The translations under genes were made by a program, and so were the position numbers. Shown here piece by piece: positions 60,478 through 64,000 of a stretch of DNA of 64,000 nt (position 1 is its first letter; each line of letters begins with the position of its first letter). Below the pieces are notes generated by a model that was not told where the DNA came from, did not search any database, and saw only the letters and a program-made list of their open reading frames with translations. Source of the stretch: Vibrio celticus (lineage in GTDB: Bacteria; Pseudomonadota; Gammaproteobacteria; Enterobacterales; Vibrionaceae); the NCBI RefSeq assembly GCF_024347335.1, contig NZ_AP025463.1, positions 62,001 to 126,000 of the forward strand. Reading direction: 5' to 3'.

Positions 60478-62901
60478 TTACTCTGCTTGGTGGATACTCT
60501 CTTGAATCGTCAAACGTACTTCTGGGTAAAGCATTGAGTAGAGAAGCTTAGCGAATTGCTGAGTCTTTTCTAAATCACAGTTACCATCGTTATCCAGATA
60601 TTGCTGCTGTTTCAGAGTTGCAAACATCGATGCAAACACGCCTTTATCGAAGAACTCTGGTGCATTGATGCCTTGTAGACGACCAAGTCGCTGTGCAATG
60701 TCTTGGCTCTTCTGTTCAAGATCGGATTTATCCAGGTCAGGATTCTCTGCCAACAGGTTTAGAGCAATCGAGTAGCGCTGTAGCGTCTCTGAAATCGTAC
60801 GACCTAATAGCATCAGTGCTTGGCTGTTTGATTGGTTGATGGTGACTTCGTTATCAGAAATCACAAGCATACCTTGGTTAACCAGCTCTTCAATGATGTT
60901 AGAAACCACGCCTTCAAGCTTGTCTTCTTCGTAGCTTAGGAATAGCTCTTTCTTCAAGAACGGGTAGATAGCAGCAACGTTCTCTTGAATCGCGTCAATC
61001 GATAAACCGCGCTGACGAATGGTCATCTGTGCAATTAACGATGGCAGAGCAAACAAGTGAATGATGTTGTTTCGGTAGTAGGTCATCAGAATTGACTGGT
61101 GACGGTCTAGTGAAATGATGTCGCCCATTGAGTCTGATTCAATCAAGAACTTGTTCAGTGATTCAGCATGTTTTACCAATTCTTCAGCGCTGTCTTTTGG
61201 CACAGTGAACGTTGCCGAATATGGAACGTTCTTAAGCAGAGACAGGTAGCAATTGATCTGAGAAACCAAAGAGTCACGAGACAATGCGCGCTGTCTTGAA
61301 GCCAATAGTGCCGTTGCACAAAGGGTCAGGGCATTGGTTGCTGCCGCATCGTTAATGTGCGTCATCATTTTGGTCGCTAAGTCATTAACCACTGGGTTCA
61401 TCCATTGTGGCTTGCTGGTGCCCATTGGGTCGATGTCTTTGGTCCACTCTGGTGAGTGCTCATTCAGGTATTGGTTCAGTTGAATCGGCTCACCGAAGTT
61501 CACGTAGCCTTTACCAAAGTTACGCAGCTTACGAATGGTACGAATCACTAAGCTCGCGTTTTCTTTTTCTTTACGCTTGCCACGAAGTTCTTTCGCGTAA
61601 GTCGCTACTTCCATCACGTGCTCGTAGCCGATGTATACAGGAACCAAAGTCACCGGACGGTTCATGCCGCGCAGCATTGCTTGGATTGTCATCGCTAGCA
61701 TGCCCGTTTTCGCTTGCAGTAGACGACCTGTACGAGAACGACCACCTTCACTGAAGTACTCTACTGAGTAACCTTTAGCGAACAATTCCGCTAGGTATTC
61801 ACGGAAAATCGTCGAGTACAGTTTGTTGCCTTTGAAGCTACGACGAATAAAGAACGCACCACCATGACGGAAAATAGGACCGGCAGGGAAGAAGTTCAGG
61901 TTGATACCCGCAGCGATGTGCGGAGGCACCATGCCTTCGTGGTAAAGCACATAAGAAAGCAGCAAGTAGTCCATGTGGCTACGGTGACAAGGCACGTAAA
62001 CAATCTCGTGACCATCTTGAGCCAACTTACGAACCGTTGAAGCGTTGCTGATATGCAGGCCTTGGTACAGCTTATTCCACAGCCAACCGAGAATCTTCTC
62101 ACCACGCTTGATCAGCGAATAAGAGAAGTTCGCAGCAATCTCGTCCATGATGTCTTGAGCTTCTTTGCTCGCTTTCTCGATCGAGATGTTCTTTGCTTGT
62201 GCTTCGTCTTCAATCGCTTTCTTGATCGCTTCTGATTTTAATAGGCGATCAAACAGAGCTTGGCGGCTTGGCAGGTTAGGACCTGATGCAGCAAGCTTTT
62301 GGCGAGAGAAGTGAATACGTGCCACGCGCGCCAATTTGTGCGCGATGGTGCTGTCGGTGCCATGTGAGTTAGCCATGTAGCGTAGAGAAACCACTGGGCT
62401 AAAGCGAACCAGACAGTCACGACCTGCTAGCAATACTGCTTTCGATTTTTCTAAGCCGTTCATTGCTTGTAGGTAAGGCTTCTGGTTATTCTCTTTACCA
62501 GGTTTACGTCCCCACAGCACTGTAGCAGGGATAACTTGAACATCGAGTTCAGAGTCGTCAGCGTGCAGTGAAAGCAATTCAGAGAACACTTCAATTGAAG
62601 AGCTTGGTACATAATCATCGTCTTGCAGCAGAGTTTTGCGAGAAGAGATGAAAACGTAGCGTTGCAGTGATTTGCCGTTGATTTCAAGCTTGCTCAACGG
62701 ATCAGGTAGGCCTAATTCAAGTGCATGTTTTTGCAATGTAAGAATGTCTACACTTGAGCGAAACGGTAAGGCGTATACAATCGGTTTGCTCAAATCAATG
62801 TTCAAATCCTCAACAGGGTTTGAAGGAATTGATGTGCCCTTTACCAATAGGGATAAAGGTAGCTTCATTAATGAACGTGAAAAAGATTGTCCAGAAGACA
62901 T
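60478..62901 (-). CDS. plsB: Glycerol-3-phosphate acyltransferase PlsB
   Basis: PlsB makes lysophosphatidate, the first step of membrane phospholipid synthesis, at the inner membrane. The 807-residue protein matches E. coli PlsB (807). The acyltransferase motifs are in order: the HX4D motif PCHRSHMDYLLLSY (about residues 303-316), GAFFIRRSFKGNKLY (about 350), the YFSEGGRSRTGRLLQAK block (about 383-399) and VTLVPVYIGYEHV. It is divergent from dgkA and convergent with ubiA. Confidence 0.97.
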   Translation of the reverse strand: MSSGQSFSRSLMKLPLSLLVKGTSIPSNPVEDLNIDLSKPIVYALPFRSSVDILTLQKHALELGLPDPLSKLEINGKSLQRYVFISSRKTLLQDDDYVPSSSIEVFSELLSLHADDSELDVQVIPATVLWGRKPGKENNQKPYLQAMNGLEKSKAVLLAGRDCLVRFSPVVSLRYMANSHGTDSTIAHKLARVARIHFSRQKLAASGPNLPSRQALFDRLLKSEAIKKAIEDEAQAKNISIEKASKEAQDIMDEIAANFSYSLIKRGEKILGWLWNKLYQGLHISNASTVRKLAQDGHEIVYVPCHRSHMDYLLLSYVLYHEGMVPPHIAAGINLNFFPAGPIFRHGGAFFIRRSFKGNKLYSTIFREYLAELFAKGYSVEYFSEGGRSRTGRLLQAKTGMLAMTIQAMLRGMNRPVTLVPVYIGYEHVMEVATYAKELRGKRKEKENASLVIRTIRKLRNFGKGYVNFGEPIQLNQYLNEHSPEWTKDIDPMGTSKPQWMNPVVNDLATKMMTHINDAAATNALTLCATALLASRQRALSRDSLVSQINCYLSLLKNVPYSATFTVPKDSAEELVKHAESLNKFLIESDSMGDIISLDRHQSILMTYYRNNIIHLFALPSLIAQMTIRQRGLSIDAIQENVAAIYPFLKKELFLSYEEDKLEGVVSNIIEELVNQGMLVISDNEVTINQSNSQALMLLGRTISETLQRYSIALNLLAENPDLDKSDLEQKSQDIAQRLGRLQGINAPEFFDKGVFASMFATLKQQQYLDNDGNCDLEKTQQFAKLLYSMLYPEVRLTIQESIHQAE

Positions 62902-63097
62902 ATAGGTTCACTGCCTCAATAGTTATTTCAATGTGCTGAAGCGTATCTCTATTTCTATGATAAAAAGGATAAGCCTAGGCGTAAATTTAATCGATGCAAG
63001 AATACCAGAAACTGGTCTAACCTTTTAATGGAAATAGTCATATTGCCGTTAAGTTTGTGGAAAATCATTCATCGACTGATTGAGTATAGGGTTAAAA

Positions 63098-63460
63098 ATG
63101 ACCAAAAAACCAAACACCGGATTCAAACGCATCATCAAAGCAGCAGGCTTTTCATGGCAAGGCATTACGAGTTCGTTTAAAAACGAGGCTGCATTTCGAC
63201 AAGAAGTGTTCATGGCGGCCGTGCTTATTCCGTTGGCATTTTACCTGGATGTAAGCCAGGTTGAACGAATCTTAATGATCTCATCGGTGGTGCTAGTGAT
63301 GGTTGTCGAGCTAATCAATACCGCGATTGAAGCGGTTGTCGACCGAATCGGCAGTGAGCATCATGAGTTATCTGGAATGGCGAAAGATGTCGGCTCGGCA
63401 GCGGTTTTCATCTGTTTGGCACTCGCAGGTTATGTGTGGCTAGAGATCTTGTTTTTGTAA
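63098..63460 (+). CDS. dgkA: Diacylglycerol kinase DgkA
   Basis: DgkA phosphorylates diacylglycerol left over from membrane-derived glucan synthesis. I start at the ATG at 63098 (MTKKPNTGFKRIIKAAGFSW), giving 120 residues, as usual. It has three membrane segments and the catalytic signature VELINTAIEAVVDRIG (about residues 67-82), preceded by the surface helix ENEAAFRQE-type segment KNEAAFRQE. It lies between plsB and lexA, as in E. coli. Confidence 0.95.
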   Translation: MTKKPNTGFKRIIKAAGFSWQGITSSFKNEAAFRQEVFMAAVLIPLAFYLDVSQVERILMISSVVLVMVVELINTAIEAVVDRIGSEHHELSGMAKDVGSAAVFICLALAGYVWLEILFL

Positions 63461-63511
63461 TTTGCTAAAAATGAACTAAAAACAACCAATTGCTTTGCTT
63501 TTGTTCAGTTA

Positions 63512-63547
63512 CTGGATATACTCACAGTCAACTGTATAAAAAGACAG
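63512..63547 (+). promoter_or_regulatory. Two LexA (SOS) boxes upstream of lexA
   Basis: Two 16-base sites CTG-N10-CAG type are spaced 20 bases apart: CTGGATATACTCACAG (63512-63527) and CTGTATAAAAAGACAG (63532-63547). The second fits CTGT-N8-ACAG exactly. Tandem boxes give LexA autoregulation, as in E. coli. Confidence 0.93.
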
Positions 63548-63554
63548 GTGAATC

Positions 63555-64000
63555 ATGAAGCCGTTAACGCCCCGCCAGCAACAAGTCTTTGACCTTATCA
63601 AAGGTAAGATCGAAGATTCCGGTATGCCACCGACACGTGCAGAAATCGCGCGTGAACTAGGCTTCCGTTCTGCTAATGCTGCAGAAGAACATTTGAAAGC
63701 TCTTGCTCGTAAAGAAGCGATTGAGATTATCCCGGGTGCGTCTCGCGGTATTCGTATTTTGCTTGAAGATGCAGCAAACGAAGAGCAAGGTTTACCATTA
63801 ATCGGTCAGGTTGCCGCAGGTGAGCCTATTCTGGCTCAAGAGCATGTAGAAATGCATTACCAAGTTGACCCAGGCATGTTTAAACCACAAGCTGACTTCT
63901 TACTTCGTGTGAATGGCGAAAGTATGAAAGACATCGGTATTATGGATGGTGATTTATTGGCTGTTCATAAAACTCAAGATGTTCGTGATGGTCAGGTTGT
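63555..64000 (+). CDS. lexA: SOS repressor LexA (3' truncated)
   Basis: LexA represses the DNA-damage regulon and cleaves itself when RecA is active. The window holds the first 148 codons. The winged helix is MKPLTPRQQQVFDLI with recognition helix region RAEIARELGFRSANAAEEHL (about residues 28-47). The cleavage site Ala-Gly is in GQVAAGEP (about residues 87-94), and the catalytic Ser is in NGESMKD (about 124). The catalytic Lys lies beyond the window. AGGTG precedes the ATG, and two SOS boxes precede the gene. Confidence 0.97.
   Translation, partial: MKPLTPRQQQVFDLIKGKIEDSGMPPTRAEIARELGFRSANAAEEHLKALARKEAIEIIPGASRGIRILLEDAANEEQGLPLIGQVAAGEPILAQEHVEMHYQVDPGMFKPQADFLLRVNGESMKDIGIMDGDLLAVHKTQDVRDGQV

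Overview
The window is chromosomal DNA of a Vibrio, probably of the Splendidus clade. The evidence is the 16S rRNA sequence type, the mix of tRNA-less and Ile/Ala rRNA spacers, and enterobacterial-type gene orders carrying Vibrio-type proteins. About 46 protein genes, two complete rRNA operons, three tRNA genes, one insertion sequence and many intrinsic terminators can be supported. The left edge cuts rho and the right edge cuts lexA.

Layout. (1) 1-5.3 kb: 3' part of rho, an unknown exported protein, then the ubiD-ferredoxin-fre operon. (2) 5.3-16.6 kb: two rRNA operons in direct tandem. The first has P1 and P2 promoters and a spacer without tRNA. The second has only a P2-like promoter, a tRNA-Ile/tRNA-Ala spacer and a distal tRNA-Asp. 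(3) 17.4-21.6 kb: the heme operon hemCDXY on the minus strand, divergent from cyaA. (4) 21.9-29.5 kb: cyaA, cyaY (minus), lptM, lysA, dapF, a DUF484 gene, xerC and yigB, an order close to that of E. coli. (5) 29.7-34.9 kb: two tandem paralogous FIST-GGDEF-EAL signalling proteins. (6) 35-41.7 kb: a lipoprotein and tapT, an EVE-domain protein, a yigL-like phosphatase, pldB, rhtB and an EAL-HDOD protein. (7) 41.8-45.1 kb: a probable arsenate-resistance cluster, arsR, GAPDH, a Cys-based phosphatase-like protein and arsJ, with a structured-RNA-like leader in front of the GAPDH gene. (8) 45.3-55.2 kb: an acyltransferase, DUF2500, yhhN, yecH and yhgN genes, then yhhL-rsmD (minus), ftsY-ftsE-ftsX and rpoH. 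(9) 55.3-64 kb: a DnaA-box-rich spacer, glpE-glpG, a fliL-like gene, ubiC-ubiA, an IS4-family element inside the ubiA terminator, plsB (minus), dgkA and lexA.

How the parts work together. UbiC, UbiA and UbiD are three ubiquinone-synthesis enzymes encoded at two separate sites here. HemCDXY makes uroporphyrinogen III and handles later intermediates. LysA and DapF complete lysine and meso-diaminopimelate supply. FtsY, FtsE and FtsX link membrane targeting and division, with rpoH downstream. In the arsenic cluster, GAPDH is expected to form 1-arseno-3-phosphoglycerate, ArsJ to export it and ArsR to control the set; the phosphatase-like third protein has no settled role. Three c-di-GMP-type proteins lie within about 12 kb.

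The features most worth a second look are the phosphatase gene in the arsJ cluster, the folded leader before its GAPDH gene, the DnaA-box cluster between rpoH and glpE, the duplicated C-terminal domain of UbiD, the IS inside a terminator palindrome, a 26-residue membrane peptide gene, and single-base indels concentrated in repeated DNA (rRNA and IS) that look like uncorrected sequencing errors.
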